Source: Fermentibacter sp963718745 [NCBI: Candidatus Fermentibacterota bacterium]
Lineage (GTDB): Bacteria; Fermentibacterota; Fermentibacteria; Fermentibacterales
Assembly: GCA_963718745.1 (NCBI GenBank)
Contig: OY970370.1
Coordinates: 186,001-250,000 of the forward strand
Length of the DNA: 64,000 bases
Reading direction: 5' to 3'
This document shows positions 8,528 to 18,794 of this stretch, in pieces. The notes below the pieces were generated by a model that was not told the DNA's origin, made no database searches, and was given only the letters and a program-made list of their open reading frames with translations. Position numbers and translations under genes: made by a program. The stretch's first letter is position 1, and each line of letters starts with the position of its first letter.

Positions 8528-10438
8528 TTGGACAGAGGCCCTGAGAAAAAGCCCGCTGGGCGACTGATCCGCTTCGTACGGCCGTACTCCGGTACCGTGG
8601 CCGTTGCGATGATTTGTGCCGTGGTGTACGCCCTCTCGAGCGGAGCATCGATCGGCATGATACTGCCCGTTTTCGACGATGTCCTGGGCAACAGCGAAGG
8701 CGGCGCATCCGGCAGGTCCCTCCCTGAAATACTCGAGAGCGACGTCCTCCCCGTTCTGGGAGAGGCGTTCACGAGGCTGGCCGCGTTCGAACTGAGAGAG
8801 TCCGCAGCCGGATTCACCGATGCGGGCGAAGCGGCCCGGGCCGCCCTGAGGGAGGCACCCCCGCTCGAATCCCTCGCTCTCGTGATCTCGTTCATAGTGA
8901 TCCTCATCGTCCTCAAGAACACGTCGGCCGTCCTCCAGACCTTCTTCCTGGCCAGGGTCGAGCAGGGAGTCCTGCTGGACCTCCGGAGGACGCTCTTCCG
9001 CCACATCCTCGGCCTGGATCTGGATTACTTCGCGAGGAGCAGGAGCGGCGAGCTCCTCAGCAGGATGACGGCGGATGTCGACAGGCTGAAGGGTGCGATC
9101 TCCGAGGCCCTGGTCAACGTCGCGAAGCAGGTGGTCCTGCTGGCCGTGTTCCTCTCGATAGCACTCATGGCATCGTGGAAGCTGACGCTCGTGACCATAG
9201 CCGTGATGCCTCCGAGCGCCATCGCGATAACGGCTCTCGGCAGGAGGCTCAGGAGAAAGAGCCACAAGGCGCAGGAGAAGATGGCCGATTTCGCCTCGGT
9301 GCTTCAGGAGTCCGCCCTGGGCATCAGGGTCGTGAAGGCTTTCTCCATGGAGGAGTTCGAGCAGGCCAAGTTCGACAGGATCCTGCGCTCCCATGCACGC
9401 TTCGAGACCTCCCTGCAGAGGCTCAAGGCCCTTGCAGGCCCCCTGACCGAGATAATAGGCGCAGCTGCCAGCGCGCTCATCTTCTGGTACGGCGGGAACG
9501 CGGTCCTGGGAGGATCGGGGATGACCCAGGGCCAGTTCTTCGTGTTCCTGGGCGCGGCGCTGTCGATGATGGACCCCGTGAAGGACCTCAGCAAGTCCAT
9601 AACCAGGATACAGGCCGGAATGGCTTCGGGAGACCGGGTGTTCACGATCCTCGACGAGCAGCCTTCCGTGGTCGAGGCGCCGCACCCGGTGGAGGCGGAC
9701 GGCCTCAGGGAATCGGTCGTGTTCGAAGATGTCTCGTTCTCGTACGACCGTGAACAGGTGCTCCATGACATCGACCTCACCCTGCATGCGGGCGAGGCGG
9801 TGGCTCTCGTCGGACCAAGCGGGGCGGGGAAGAGCACTCTCGCCGACCTCCTGCCCAGGTTCATCGACCCTTCCGCCGGGAGGATACTGCTCGACGGAAC
9901 GGACATAAGGGACCTGAGCCTGAAGTCCCTCAGGGCGCTGGTCGGCGTGGTGACGCAGGAGACAGTCCTGTTCAACGACACCGTCAGGAACAACATCGCC
10001 TACGGGATGAGCGCCATCCCGCTCGAGAAGGTGCGGGAGGCGGCATCGGCCGCCAACATCCTGGATTTCGTGGATGACATGCCCGAAGGCTTCGACACCG
10101 TCATCGGAGAACGCGGCGTGACCCTGTCCGGAGGCCAGAGGCAGAGGCTTGCGATAGCGAGGGCCATCCTGAAGGACCCTGCGATCCTCGTCCTCGACGA
10201 GGCGACCTCCTCGCTCGACACCGAATCGGAGCGCCTCGTACAGAGGGCTATAGAAAGGCTCATCAAGGACCGGACGGCCCTGATAATCGCCCACAGACTC
10301 AGCACGATACGCCATGCCGACAGGATCCTCTTCCTCGAGGCCGGGCGGATAGTCGAGAGCGGCACACATGACGAGCTCATCGCCAGGGACGGCCGTTACA
10401 GGAGGCTCTATGACCTCCAGTTCTCCGACATCGCCTAG
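8528..10438 (+). CDS. MsbA-type ABC exporter (fused permease-ATPase)
   Basis: 636-residue half-transporter, expected to act as a dimer in the inner membrane to flip a lipid or lipid-linked glycan. N-terminal membrane segments (for example GTVAVAMICAVVYALSSGA and ALVISFIVILIVLKN) flank an unusual hydrophilic insert of about 90 residues between TM1 and TM2. The ATPase half shows Walker A GPSGAGKST, Q-loop VGVVTQETVLFNDTV, signature LSGGQRQRLAIARA, Walker B ILVLDEATSSLD and H-loop IIAHRLSTI. The TTG start at 8528 is chosen for AGGAAGG seven bases before it; longer in-frame readings run into the divergent gene. The following GT9 gene overlaps its end, supporting an envelope role. The substrate is not proven. 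Confidence 0.9.
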   Translation: MDRGPEKKPAGRLIRFVRPYSGTVAVAMICAVVYALSSGASIGMILPVFDDVLGNSEGGASGRSLPEILESDVLPVLGEAFTRLAAFELRESAAGFTDAGEAARAALREAPPLESLALVISFIVILIVLKNTSAVLQTFFLARVEQGVLLDLRRTLFRHILGLDLDYFARSRSGELLSRMTADVDRLKGAISEALVNVAKQVVLLAVFLSIALMASWKLTLVTIAVMPPSAIAITALGRRLRRKSHKAQEKMADFASVLQESALGIRVVKAFSMEEFEQAKFDRILRSHARFETSLQRLKALAGPLTEIIGAAASALIFWYGGNAVLGGSGMTQGQFFVFLGAALSMMDPVKDLSKSITRIQAGMASGDRVFTILDEQPSVVEAPHPVEADGLRESVVFEDVSFSYDREQVLHDIDLTLHAGEAVALVGPSGAGKSTLADLLPRFIDPSAGRILLDGTDIRDLSLKSLRALVGVVTQETVLFNDTVRNNIAYGMSAIPLEKVREAASAANILDFVDDMPEGFDTVIGERGVTLSGGQRQRLAIARAILKDPAILVLDEATSSLDTESERLVQRAIERLIKDRTALIIAHRLSTIRHADRILFLEAGRIVESGTHDELIARDGRYRRLYDLQFSDIA

Positions 10439-11357
10439 AACTGCAGTCCTGAGGCTGCATTCCCTGGGGGACGTGATCCTCTGCCAGCCGGCAGCGTCCC
10501 TGCTGGCCGGCGAGGGTCCTGTCGTGTTCCTGACCAGGAGCGGGTACATGCCCGCCGTCGAGAGGTTCGGATCGGGGATCACCCCCGCATGCGTCCCGGA
10601 GCGTACCGCACACACCGCCATCAGGAGGATCGTCTCGGAATTCCGCCCCGACAGGATAGTCGATCTGCAGGGCAGCCTCACCACGCTTCTCGGGACCTGG
10701 CCTGCGCGGACTTCGCGGTTCTCGACGGACAGGGCTCTGCGCAGGCTCGCACTCCGCGGGAGAGCGCGGATGCCGCTGCGATACCTGGAGTTCGCAAGGA
10801 CCGCCGGCTTCCCGGGATCGGATCCACCGATGCTCCAGAGGAGAACCGCACCGGCGGGCGATCCATCCGTAGGGCTCGTATGCGGTGGGCGATGGAGGCT
10901 CAAGAGCATTCCTGAAGGTGTGCTCGCGGAGCTCGCGCGGCTGTTCACGGACCTGGACGGCGCAAGGGTGACGCTGATAGGGGGTCCGGAAGACAGGGAG
11001 TCGATTGCCAGGGTAGCCGCCGGGACAGGCAGGAAGGGCATCCATACCTATTGCGGCAGCGGCGGGGTAGGCGGTCTGCTCGACACTCTCGAGAAACAGA
11101 GCATCGTGATCTCGCCCGACTCCGGACCGGCCCACGCCGCCCGGGCCCTCGGCGTGAAGACACTGGTGGTGTTCACCTCGACCTCTCCCGCTCTCGGGTT
11201 CTGGCAGGCGGAGGGATCCTACGGACCTTCGGCCCCGTGCAGCCCATGCCACAGGCACGGGGGCGCCGGATGCAGGCTCGGGCATGAGGACTGCAGGGAT
11301 TCCCTGCTTCCCCTGGACATCCGCAGGGCCGCCCTCTCGGAGGCGTCCGGAGGATGA
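10410..11357 (+). CDS. GT9-family glycosyltransferase (heptosyltransferase-like)
   Basis: 315 residues. N-terminal AVLRLHSLGDVILCQPA is the GT9 entry motif (R-x-x-x-GD-x-x-x-x-P). The second Rossmann half has VGLVCGGRWRLKSIP, VTLIGGPEDRESIA and the nucleotide-sugar block VISPDSGPAHAARALGVKTLVVFTSTSP. These enzymes add heptose or related sugars to core oligosaccharide in the cytoplasm. The ATG at 10410 is preceded by GGAGG and lies inside the end of the ABC exporter gene; mutS follows with an ATGA overlap. The C-terminus carries a Cys cluster (CSPCHRHGGAGCRLGHEDC), common in this family. Confidence 0.87.
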   Translation: MTSSSPTSPRTAVLRLHSLGDVILCQPAASLLAGEGPVVFLTRSGYMPAVERFGSGITPACVPERTAHTAIRRIVSEFRPDRIVDLQGSLTTLLGTWPARTSRFSTDRALRRLALRGRARMPLRYLEFARTAGFPGSDPPMLQRRTAPAGDPSVGLVCGGRWRLKSIPEGVLAELARLFTDLDGARVTLIGGPEDRESIARVAAGTGRKGIHTYCGSGGVGGLLDTLEKQSIVISPDSGPAHAARALGVKTLVVFTSTSPALGFWQAEGSYGPSAPCSPCHRHGGAGCRLGHEDCRDSLLPLDIRRAALSEASGG

Positions 11358-13894
11358 AGACCCCCCTCATGGAGCAGTATCTGAAGGAGCGGAACCGCAA
11401 TCCCGACAAGCTCCTGCTGTTCCAGATGGGCGATTTCTACGAGACGTTCTTCGAAGACGCCGGGACCCTCTCCCGGGTGCTCGGGATAACTCTCACATCC
11501 AGGGACATGGACAGGGAGACGGGCGGGAGGGTTCCTCTGGCCGGATTCCCGGTCCACGCCCTGGACAACTACCTGCCCAGGCTGATAAGGGCGGGGCTGA
11601 AGGTAGCGATCTGCGAGCAGACCGAGGATCCTGCCGGAGCAGGGAAGCTCGTCCGCCGGGAGGTCACGGAGATCGTTACTCCAGGCACTCTCGTTTCCGG
11701 TCAGGCCCTCGGCGAGAGGGAGACCGCCCTTCTCGCCTCCGTGCACTCCGAAGGCGGGGAATGGGCTGCCGCATTCTGCGACCTCTCCTCAGGCTCGGTG
11801 GAGGTTTTCCTGGGTGGTGCCGAAGCCGTTCAGGAGGAGCTGAAACGCCGTTCTCCCCGGGAGCTGCTCCTGTCGGACGACTCCACGCTCGATCCCGGCA
11901 TGGAGTCGGCTACGACAAGGCTCGAGGCCTGGCGTTTCCAGACGGGGGCGGCGGAGGACTGCGTGAAGAGGAGGCTGGGGGTCTCCACCCTCGGCGGGTT
12001 CGGACTCGAGGATGCTCCCGTGCCCCTCGGGGCCGTCGGCGCCCTCCTCTCGTATGTCGAGGACGTGAAGCGCAACCTGTCCGCTTCGCTCGTCTTCACG
12101 AGCCTCTACAGGGCAGAGGATATCATGGTCATAGACAGGAAGAGCGCCCTCGCGCTGGACCTCGTGGACACCGCCGGTCCCGACAGGCAGGTGGTGCTCG
12201 CTGACGCGACCGACCGGACCTCCACCCCGGGAGGCGGGAGGATCTACAGGGCATGGCTCATGTCGCCCCCGAGGGATCCACGGGAGACCACGGCGCGGCA
12301 CGATGCGGTCGGAGAGCTCCTCCTGACCGGCATCTGGAGGCAGACCGCCGCGAGGCTCTCTGAATGCTGCGACCTCGAACGGCAGGCCGGGCGGCTCCTG
12401 ACGACGAAGAGCAACCCGCGGGACATCCACGCGATCGGAAGGACCGCGATGCTGCTGCCCGGGATCGCAGGGGAGACAGCCTCCTGCGGATCGAAGCTTC
12501 TCGCCGAATCCTCTTCGATGGATCTGCTGGCCGATCTGGGCGGGATGATACTGGCCACGCTGGCGCCCGATCCTCCGGCAAGGCAGGGAGACGGGGACAT
12601 CATCGCGAAGGGGGTGTCGTCCGAGCTGGACGAGCTCCGCGATGCACTGCACGGGGGCAGGAGCTGGATGGCGTCCATGGAGGAGCGGGAGCGCAGGGAG
12701 ACGGGCATCGCAAGGCTCTCGATCGGATACAACAGGGTCTTCGGGTATTACATCGACATCCCGAGGAACATGACGGACGGAGTCCCGGAGAAGTACGTCA
12801 GGAGGCAGACTCTTGCCGGGAGCGAGAGATACTCCACGCCCGAACTGCGTGAGATGGAAGCAAGGATCCTGCGCGCCGAGGACGGGATAGCAGCAATAGA
12901 GAAGGCCATATTCGAGGATCTCAGATCGAAGGTCGCATCGTCCGCTGCGCGGATAAGGCAGACAGGCGCCTCCCTCTCCAGGCTGGATGCTCTCTGCGGA
13001 ATGGCCTGCCTGGCCTCGGAGAGGTCATACACGCGGCCTCTCCTCGCAGAAGCCCCCTGCTTCCGCCTCGAGGACGGCCGCCATCCCGTTCTCGACCTGA
13101 TCCTTCCGGCGGGCGAGTGCGTGCCGAATTCCCTCAGGATGGACTCCGACCGACGGATCCTCATCGTAACGGGTCCCAACATGGCCGGGAAGTCGACGCT
13201 GCTCCGCCAGGCAGCCCAGATACTCGTCATGGCTCAGGCCGGGTGTTTCGTCCCCGCAGCCTCCCTCACCTTCTCCCCGGTCGACAGGATATTCACGAGG
13301 ATCGGATCCGCCGACCGGATTGCCAGGGGACAGTCGACGTTCCTCCTCGAGATGGCGGACGCCGCGGCAGTCCTGAACCAGTCCACGAGTTCGAGTTTCG
13401 CAGTGATCGACGAGATCGGGAGGGGTACGAGCACGTACGACGGGCTGGCGCTCGCGTGGGCGATAGTCGAGTACCTGCACGACAATCCCGTCCACAGGCC
13501 CCTCGTCCTCTTCGCAACCCACTATCACGAGCTCACCCGCCTGCCCTCGGAGCTTTCGTCCGCTGCAAACATAAACGTCCCGGTGAGGGAGACGCGCGCC
13601 GGGATAGTCTTCCTGTACAGGGCGGCCGAGGGTCCGGCTGACAGGTCCTACGGCATCCATGTCGCCTCGATGGCGGGGGTCCCGGCGGGAGTGACTGCAA
13701 AGGCGGCCAGGATACTGGCCAGGCTCGAGCGGGACGGCGGGGCGAAGCATCAGCCGGACGAGGGGCAGATGACGCTGGGCTTCGATTCGGCGCCGGACGG
13801 TCTCCTCGAGCTCATACGCAGCATAGCTCCGGACGCCCTTTCACCCAGGGATGCCCAGCGAATACTCTACGAGATACGGGACATGGTCGACTGA
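11354..13894 (+). CDS. mutS: DNA mismatch repair protein MutS
   Basis: 846 residues, normal length for MutS1. The mismatch-reading Phe-x-Glu is in GDFYETFF (Phe28, Glu30). The connector, lever and clamp follow. The ATPase starts with Walker A GPNMAGKSTLLRQ (near 607) and continues through SADRIARGQSTFLLEM, Walker B VIDEIGRGTST and ATHYHEL. It binds mispaired bases as a dimer and recruits MutL. The ATG overlaps the GT9 stop (ATGA), an odd functional neighbour probably reflecting general gene packing. No mutL is in the window. Confidence 0.97.
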   Translation: MKTPLMEQYLKERNRNPDKLLLFQMGDFYETFFEDAGTLSRVLGITLTSRDMDRETGGRVPLAGFPVHALDNYLPRLIRAGLKVAICEQTEDPAGAGKLVRREVTEIVTPGTLVSGQALGERETALLASVHSEGGEWAAAFCDLSSGSVEVFLGGAEAVQEELKRRSPRELLLSDDSTLDPGMESATTRLEAWRFQTGAAEDCVKRRLGVSTLGGFGLEDAPVPLGAVGALLSYVEDVKRNLSASLVFTSLYRAEDIMVIDRKSALALDLVDTAGPDRQVVLADATDRTSTPGGGRIYRAWLMSPPRDPRETTARHDAVGELLLTGIWRQTAARLSECCDLERQAGRLLTTKSNPRDIHAIGRTAMLLPGIAGETASCGSKLLAESSSMDLLADLGGMILATLAPDPPARQGDGDIIAKGVSSELDELRDALHGGRSWMASMEERERRETGIARLSIGYNRVFGYYIDIPRNMTDGVPEKYVRRQTLAGSERYSTPELREMEARILRAEDGIAAIEKAIFEDLRSKVASSAARIRQTGASLSRLDALCGMACLASERSYTRPLLAEAPCFRLEDGRHPVLDLILPAGECVPNSLRMDSDRRILIVTGPNMAGKSTLLRQAAQILVMAQAGCFVPAASLTFSPVDRIFTRIGSADRIARGQSTFLLEMADAAAVLNQSTSSSFAVIDEIGRGTSTYDGLALAWAIVEYLHDNPVHRPLVLFATHYHELTRLPSELSSAANINVPVRETRAGIVFLYRAAEGPADRSYGIHVASMAGVPAGVTAKAARILARLERDGGAKHQPDEGQMTLGFDSAPDGLLELIRSIAPDALSPRDAQRILYEIRDMVD

Positions 13895-13906
13895 TACAAA
13901 CGGGTG

Positions 13907-13935
13907 TTTACATCTGCGGGAGATCGAGCCATATT
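13907..13935 (+). promoter_or_regulatory. Candidate sigma70-type promoter downstream of mutS
   Basis: TTTACA (13907-13912), a 17-base spacer, then CATATT (13930-13935), in a locally A+T-rich patch of an otherwise GC-rich sequence. It begins 13 bases after the mutS stop and would start transcription about 20 bases before the ATG at 13962, so the small gene and perhaps the hybrid kinase could have their own transcript. Confidence 0.45.
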
Positions 13936-13961
13936 GCCTCCGAAAGGAACGGTGGCAGCAT

Positions 13962-14222
13962 ATGGACTCGAAACCCCAGCCCTGGTCCGCACGGCTCGCG
14001 GGAGCCCCGGCCATAATCGCCCGCCCCGGGCGGGTGAAGCTCGACAGGAGGAACCGCCTGGCGGCCGCAGTGTTCGACCCCGGCACCGAGAGCCTCCTGC
14101 CGGTCCCGGGATCCACATGGATCCTCGAGAACGGCGTCGTTTCCATCACCCTGAAGACTGTCTCGATCAGGAAGGGCGCCTCAGGCGGGATACTGGTCCT
14201 GGCCGAGAGCAGGACCGGCTGA
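13962..14222 (+). CDS. Small conserved-looking hypothetical protein, 86 aa
   Basis: Not recognised. The reading frame has the same codon pattern as its neighbours (G/C at third positions, AGG for Arg). Its sequence RPGRVKLDRRNRLAAAVFDP, then LLPVPGSTWILENGVVSITL, suggests a small all-beta, basic protein. No membrane segment or signal peptide is visible. The ATG at 13962 follows GGTGG at 13951 with a six-base gap; an in-frame start further upstream would extend into mutS and lacks a site. It sits alone between mutS and the hybrid histidine kinase. Confidence 0.55.
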   Translation: MDSKPQPWSARLAGAPAIIARPGRVKLDRRNRLAAAVFDPGTESLLPVPGSTWILENGVVSITLKTVSIRKGASGGILVLAESRTG

Positions 14223-14312
14223 CGAGGGGTGACAGGAAAGGCGATTATCTACATGTAATCCTCGTGTGTTCCTCCGTGATCAACTGAGCCACATCAGAAA
14301 GGGGATGCACCC

Positions 14313-17300
14313 CTGAGCGCCGGCGGAGAGGGCAGCATCGTAACTGACGACGGTTCCGGGAACCTCGAGAGCCTGATCGAAGGACTCAGCTGCGCCGTCC
14401 GGATCAGGCGTGCTGGGGAGGAGCCCGTAGAGAACGGGAGCTTCCGCAGACTCGTCCCCGAGAACCTCGTTGATACGCGGGCAAGGCTCTCCGCGCTGGA
14501 GGATTCGGTCATCTCCGGTTCGAAGGCCTCGGTTTCCGACTCCATAATCGAAAACGGCTCGAGCAGGTTCTTCCATATCCATGCGCTCGAATCCCCCGGG
14601 GACGGCGCGGCGGGAACGGTATCGACCGCATATTTCAGCGCTCCCGAGGACAGCGGCCAGATAATCCAGCTGCTCCATAGAACCCTTCACGACATCACCA
14701 CCGCTTCTCCCGTCTCCCGGGGAGACCTCGGGAGCGCTCTGCCCTTCATCGCGCGAACGGCCATCGAAACGGCCGGCGTCGACAGGGTGAGCATCTGGCT
14801 GATCTCCGACGGACCCGTGGATGCCGGACAGTCGCTCGAGTGCATAGCCCTCGTGGATGCCGCAGGGGAGCTCACCGCACAGGACATGCCCCGGATCTCG
14901 GCCCCTGCCTATATGAATCTGCTCGCGCGAGAACGCGTGATCGAATCGCCCGACGTGTCGACCGACGAGAGGTTCGCGGAGTTCATCCCCGGTTACTTCG
15001 GACCTTTCCACATCACATCCACCCTGGATGCGCCGATACACGCCGGAGGCAGGGTCGCCGGGGTCATCTGCGTCGAGCGGACGACGAGCGGCCCGAGGCC
15101 GTGGACCCTCCAGGACCAGGTCCTGGCCGCATCCCTCGCAGAGATAACAAGCCTCACGATGGAGACCGCCAGGCAGAGGGACATGAGCACAGCCATAGAC
15201 ATGCTCGAGAAGGAGAAGGCGCTCATCCTCGAAGGCGTGGAGGACGTCGTCGTCCATCTCTCGCCCGACCTCCGGATCATCTGGGGCAACAGGGCGGCCG
15301 CCGAGGCCCTGAAACCCGGCAGGAGCGCAGGTACGGCCGCGGGTTCGGACGGAATGGCGGGCTCGGTCCTCCCGGACGAGATCAACAGCCTCATCGAGGG
15401 AAGCCCGCCCAAGAACTTCTCGAGCGCTGAACTGGCCTATCCGGACGAGAGATTCCGCTACACCACGATCTCGAATCTCCCCGGAAAGGATGGCGCGGCA
15501 GGTGGATACGTGCTGTTCGCGCACGACACAACCGAGAGGCGCTACTCGGCCAGGCTGCAGGAAGCGACCAGGAGGATAATAGAGAGCGGTCTGACCATCA
15601 TGGACACCTCCGCCCTCTACAGGGAGATACACGGGATCATCTCCGAGATCGTGATGGCGGACAATTTCTACATCGCCCTCTACGATCCCGTGAACGACAT
15701 CCTCTCATTCCCCTACTACGTCGACAGGTACACCTCGCCCCCGGAGCCGCGCAAGCCCGGCCGGGGCTTCACCGAGATGGTGCTGCGCGGAGGGAAGCCC
15801 CTCTTCCTCTCGGAGTCGGACATCGCCCGCTACATCGGCGAGGGGCAGACCGAGCTCATCGGTGTGCTGTCACACTGGTGGGTGGGCGTTCCGCTGACCG
15901 TCGAGGACAGAGTCTTCGGAGTCATGACCGTTCAGAGCTATTCCGGCGGCGCCATCGACCAGAGGATGAAGGATGCCCTGCTGACGCTCTCCGGCGCGGC
16001 CGCCCTCGTGATCGAGAAGCGCAGGACCGAAGACTCCCTGCGGAACAGCGAGTCGCGATACCGGGCCCTGGCGGAGAACGCCAAGGACGGGATAGTCCTC
16101 ATCTCGGACGGCAAGCTGGTCTATACGAACGGCACCATCTCCAACATGCTGGGGTACGTTCCCGGCGCGATGCAGAACCGCGAATTCTCCGACTTCATCG
16201 TCGAATCCGACAAAGCCTCGATAGTCGCAAGGCACGTCGCCCGCCTGAGGGGGCAGAAGGTCCCCGGCATCTACGAGACTGCTCTGAAGAAGCCCGACGG
16301 TACGTCACTGCCCGTAGAGCTGAACGTCTCCATCATCAACGAGAAGGGGAGGACCGAAGTCCTGGCCATCGTGCGGGACATCTCCGACCGCCGCAAGATC
16401 GAGGACGAGCGCCGCATGATGGACAGGCAGATCCAGCATTCCCAGAAGCTGGAGAGCCTGGGCATCCTGGCCGGAGGCATAGCACACGACTTCAACAACC
16501 TCCTGATGGGTATCCTGGGGAACGCCGGGCTCGCCCTGATGGAGCTCCCCTCCGAGTCTCCCGTCCGGAGGACCATCGAGAGGCTCGAAACAGCAGCCCT
16601 GAGGGCCGCGGAACTCACGAACCAGCTCCTGGCATACTCCGGCAGGGGAAAGTTCATTGTCGAGCCCATCAGCATGAACAGCCTGATAGAGGAGATGGTG
16701 AACCTCCTGCAGGCGGCGATACCGAAGAACGTCGTCCTGAGGCTCGACCTCGCCCGCGAACTCCCCCTGATCGAGGGCGATGCCACGCAGCTCCGGCAGA
16801 TACTGATGAACCTGCTCATGAACGCTTCGGAAGCCATCGGGGATCGCAGCGGGATAATCACCCTGGCCACGGGCATGACTTTCGTCGACAGATCCTACCT
16901 CAGCGGGACCTACATAGATGAGGACCTCCCCGAAGCCCTCTATTCGTTCCTGGAGGTTTCGGACACGGGCTGCGGGATGGACGACAAGACCAGGGCGAAG
17001 ATCTTCGACCCCTTCTTCACGACGAAGTTCACGGGAAGGGGGCTCGGACTCGCCGCGGTGCTCGGGATAGTCCGGGGGCACAAGGGAACGCTGAAGGTCT
17101 ATTCGGAACCCGGCCGCGGAAGCAGCTTCAAGATCCTCCTGCCGTCCCTCGGCGACAAGGTCCGGGATCAGGCCTCAGGAAACGAGAACGAATCCATAGG
17201 GAGGGGTGCCACCGTACTTGTCGTGGACGACGAGGAGACCGTCAGGACCGTTGCCAGGCTCTCCCTCGAGAAGTGCGGATTCCGAGTGGTTTCCGCGGAG

Positions 17301-17612
17301 GACGGCCGGAAGGCGGTTGCCGTCTTCAAGGAGCAGTCGGCCTCGATCGACCTCGTCCTCCTGGACATGACCATGCCGCATATGAACGGCGAGGAGGCAT
17401 ACCGCGAGATGAGGAGGGTCAGGCCCGATATCAAGGTCATCCTCTCGAGCGGATACAACGAGATGGACGCAGCCGGGAGGTTTGCCGGAAAGGGTCTCGC
17501 CGGTTTCATCCAGAAGCCCTATCGTCCCGTCGACCTTATCGCGCGCGTCCGGACCGCGATCAACCCGGGTCAGCAGCCGGACGGCGATCAGTCATCGAAA
17601 GAGAGTGTCTAA
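14313..17612 (+). CDS. Hybrid histidine kinase (GAF-PAS-GAF-PAS-HisKA-HATPase-REC), CTG start
   Basis: Soluble sensor kinase with attached receiver, 1099 residues. Approximate order: unknown N-terminus 1-140, GAF 142-292, PAS 300-405, GAF 430-570, PAS 580-705. HisKA follows with GGIAHDFNN (phospho-His 725), then HATPase with [27 protein letters not shown] and [16 protein letters not shown]. The receiver has VLVVDDEET and LVLLDMTMP (phospho-Asp 1018). The frame is open without a break back to 14280 but contains no ATG, GTG or TTG before the GTG at 14787, which would cut the first GAF domain. CTG at 14313 lies eight bases after AAAGGGG. A three-codon ATG reading (14305) overlaps it. No transmembrane segment is seen; signal and output are unknown. 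Confidence 0.85.
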   Translation: MSAGGEGSIVTDDGSGNLESLIEGLSCAVRIRRAGEEPVENGSFRRLVPENLVDTRARLSALEDSVISGSKASVSDSIIENGSSRFFHIHALESPGDGAAGTVSTAYFSAPEDSGQIIQLLHRTLHDITTASPVSRGDLGSALPFIARTAIETAGVDRVSIWLISDGPVDAGQSLECIALVDAAGELTAQDMPRISAPAYMNLLARERVIESPDVSTDERFAEFIPGYFGPFHITSTLDAPIHAGGRVAGVICVERTTSGPRPWTLQDQVLAASLAEITSLTMETARQRDMSTAIDMLEKEKALILEGVEDVVVHLSPDLRIIWGNRAAAEALKPGRSAGTAAGSDGMAGSVLPDEINSLIEGSPPKNFSSAELAYPDERFRYTTISNLPGKDGAAGGYVLFAHDTTERRYSARLQEATRRIIESGLTIMDTSALYREIHGIISEIVMADNFYIALYDPVNDILSFPYYVDRYTSPPEPRKPGRGFTEMVLRGGKPLFLSESDIARYIGEGQTELIGVLSHWWVGVPLTVEDRVFGVMTVQSYSGGAIDQRMKDALLTLSGAAALVIEKRRTEDSLRNSESRYRALAENAKDGIVLISDGKLVYTNGTISNMLGYVPGAMQNREFSDFIVESDKASIVARHVARLRGQKVPGIYETALKKPDGTSLPVELNVSIINEKGRTEVLAIVRDISDRRKIEDERRMMDRQIQHSQKLESLGILAGGIAHDFNNLLMGILGNAGLALMELPSESPVRRTIERLETAALRAAELTNQLLAYSGRGKFIVEPISMNSLIEEMVNLLQAAIPKNVVLRLDLARELPLIEGDATQLRQILMNLLMNASEAIGDRSGIITLATGMTFVDRSYLSGTYIDEDLPEALYSFLEVSDTGCGMDDKTRAKIFDPFFTTKFTGRGLGLAAVLGIVRGHKGTLKVYSEPGRGSSFKILLPSLGDKVRDQASGNENESIGRGATVLVVDDEETVRTVARLSLEKCGFRVVSAEDGRKAVAVFKEQSASIDLVLLDMTMPHMNGEEAYREMRRVRPDIKVILSSGYNEMDAAGRFAGKGLAGFIQKPYRPVDLIARVRTAINPGQQPDGDQSSKESV

Positions 17613-17622
17613 GGAGGCTCCG

Positions 17623-18270
17623 ATGCTTCTCCTGGGCGAGAGGTTTCCCGAACTCAAGGTCAGGACCACCCATGGTCCCATGACCCTGCCCAACGACCTG
17701 GCGGGGAAGTGGTTCATCCTCTTCAGCCATCCGGCCGATTTCACACCGGTGTGCACCACCGAGTTCGTCGCCTTCCAGAAGCGCTGGGGCGAGTTCAGGT
17801 CCCTCAATTGCGACCTCGTCGGCCTCAGCATCGACCAGGTCTACTCGCATCTGAAATGGCTCGAGTGGATAAGGGAGAAGCTGTCGGTCGACATCCGCTT
17901 CCCAGTGATAGCCGACGACATGGGAGAGGTGTCTGAGGCTCTCGGGCTGGTTCATCGCGGGAAGGACACCAACACGGTCAGGGGAGTGTTCGTCGTCGAC
18001 CCGAAGGGCTTCCTCCGCGCCATGCTCTTCTATCCCCAGGAACTCGGGCGCAACATGGACGAGATCCTCAGGATGATCCAGGGTCTTCAGCTGTCGGACA
18101 AGTACAATGTGGCCATCCCCGCCAACTGGCCCAGGAACGAGCTGATCGGCGGCAACCTCATCGTCCCTCCCCCGACGGACGAGGCTGGTGCGAGGGACAG
18201 GCCCCGCCAGTACGAATGCTTCGACTGGTGGTTCTGCCATCGCAAGATGGGCGAGCAGGGCGGGAGGTGA
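17623..18270 (+). CDS. Peroxiredoxin, Prx6/archaeal thiol-peroxidase type
   Basis: 215 residues; reduces hydroperoxides with a thiol donor. Peroxidatic Cys44 is in the PxxxTxxC motif ([13 protein letters not shown]). Two extra cysteines, Cys199 and Cys205 in [11 protein letters not shown], match the resolving and auxiliary cysteines of the archaeal-type hexadimeric enzymes. The ATG at 17623 has AAGGAGG five bases before it. A flavin-reductase-fold gene starts two bases after its stop, so the two are almost certainly co-translated and may be redox partners. Cytoplasmic, with no signal peptide. Confidence 0.92.
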   Translation: MLLLGERFPELKVRTTHGPMTLPNDLAGKWFILFSHPADFTPVCTTEFVAFQKRWGEFRSLNCDLVGLSIDQVYSHLKWLEWIREKLSVDIRFPVIADDMGEVSEALGLVHRGKDTNTVRGVFVVDPKGFLRAMLFYPQELGRNMDEILRMIQGLQLSDKYNVAIPANWPRNELIGGNLIVPPPTDEAGARDRPRQYECFDWWFCHRKMGEQGGR

Positions 18271-18272
18271 GC

Positions 18273-18779
18273 ATGGACAGGGCTGCTTTCCACAGCATCA
18301 GCTACGGAGTCTATGTCGTATGCGCCGGCAGCGCCGGGACGAGGAACGGGCAGATCTGCAACACGGTCTTCCAGGTGACCTCCGAGCCGGCGACCGTTGC
18401 GATAAGCATCAACAAGTTGAACTACACCTACGAGTGCCTTGAGCATTCCGCCGGTTTCAGCGTATCCGTGCTCGAGGAGGATACGCCCATGACCTTCATA
18501 GGCAGGTTCGGCTTCAGATGCGGCAGGGATTTCGACAAACTCGAGAACCTGAGCGTCAGGGTGGGGACGACGGGATGCCCGATAGTCCTCGACCATGCCG
18601 TGGCCTTCGTCGAATGCCGGATCCGGTCGAGGTTCGACTGCGGATCCCACATGCTCTTCCTCGGCGAGGCGGAGGACGCGGGCATCCTCTCGGGAGCCCC
18701 GCCCATGACCTATGCCTACTACCATACGGTGAAGAAGGGGAAGTCCCCCGACCGCGCCCCGACCTTCATCGGGAAGTAA
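18273..18779 (+). CDS. Flavin reductase-like FMN-binding protein
   Basis: 168-residue split-barrel flavoprotein resembling flavoredoxin and the flavin domain of rubredoxin-type reductases. Seen: SYGVYVVCAGSAGTRNGQIC at the N-terminus, then NTVFQVTSEPATVAISINK and FSVSVLEEDTPM, then FIGRFGFRCGRDFDK. Members bind FMN and pass electrons from NAD(P)H or ferredoxin. The ATG at 18273 follows GGAGG with a five-base gap. Its position directly after the peroxiredoxin suggests it supplies electrons for peroxide or oxygen detoxification; that link is inference. Confidence 0.85.
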   Translation: MDRAAFHSISYGVYVVCAGSAGTRNGQICNTVFQVTSEPATVAISINKLNYTYECLEHSAGFSVSVLEEDTPMTFIGRFGFRCGRDFDKLENLSVRVGTTGCPIVLDHAVAFVECRIRSRFDCGSHMLFLGEAEDAGILSGAPPMTYAYYHTVKKGKSPDRAPTFIGK

Positions 18780-18794
18780 CCGGCGGAGCCCAGG

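Noticed and set aside
8456-11041. Minus-strand open frame of 861 codons opposite the ABC exporter and GT9 gene
   Set aside because: Shadow of strongly biased third positions; all domain evidence is on the plus strand.
14787-17612. GTG at 14787 as the start of the hybrid kinase
   Set aside because: It would remove the beginning of the first GAF domain and has no ribosome-binding site.
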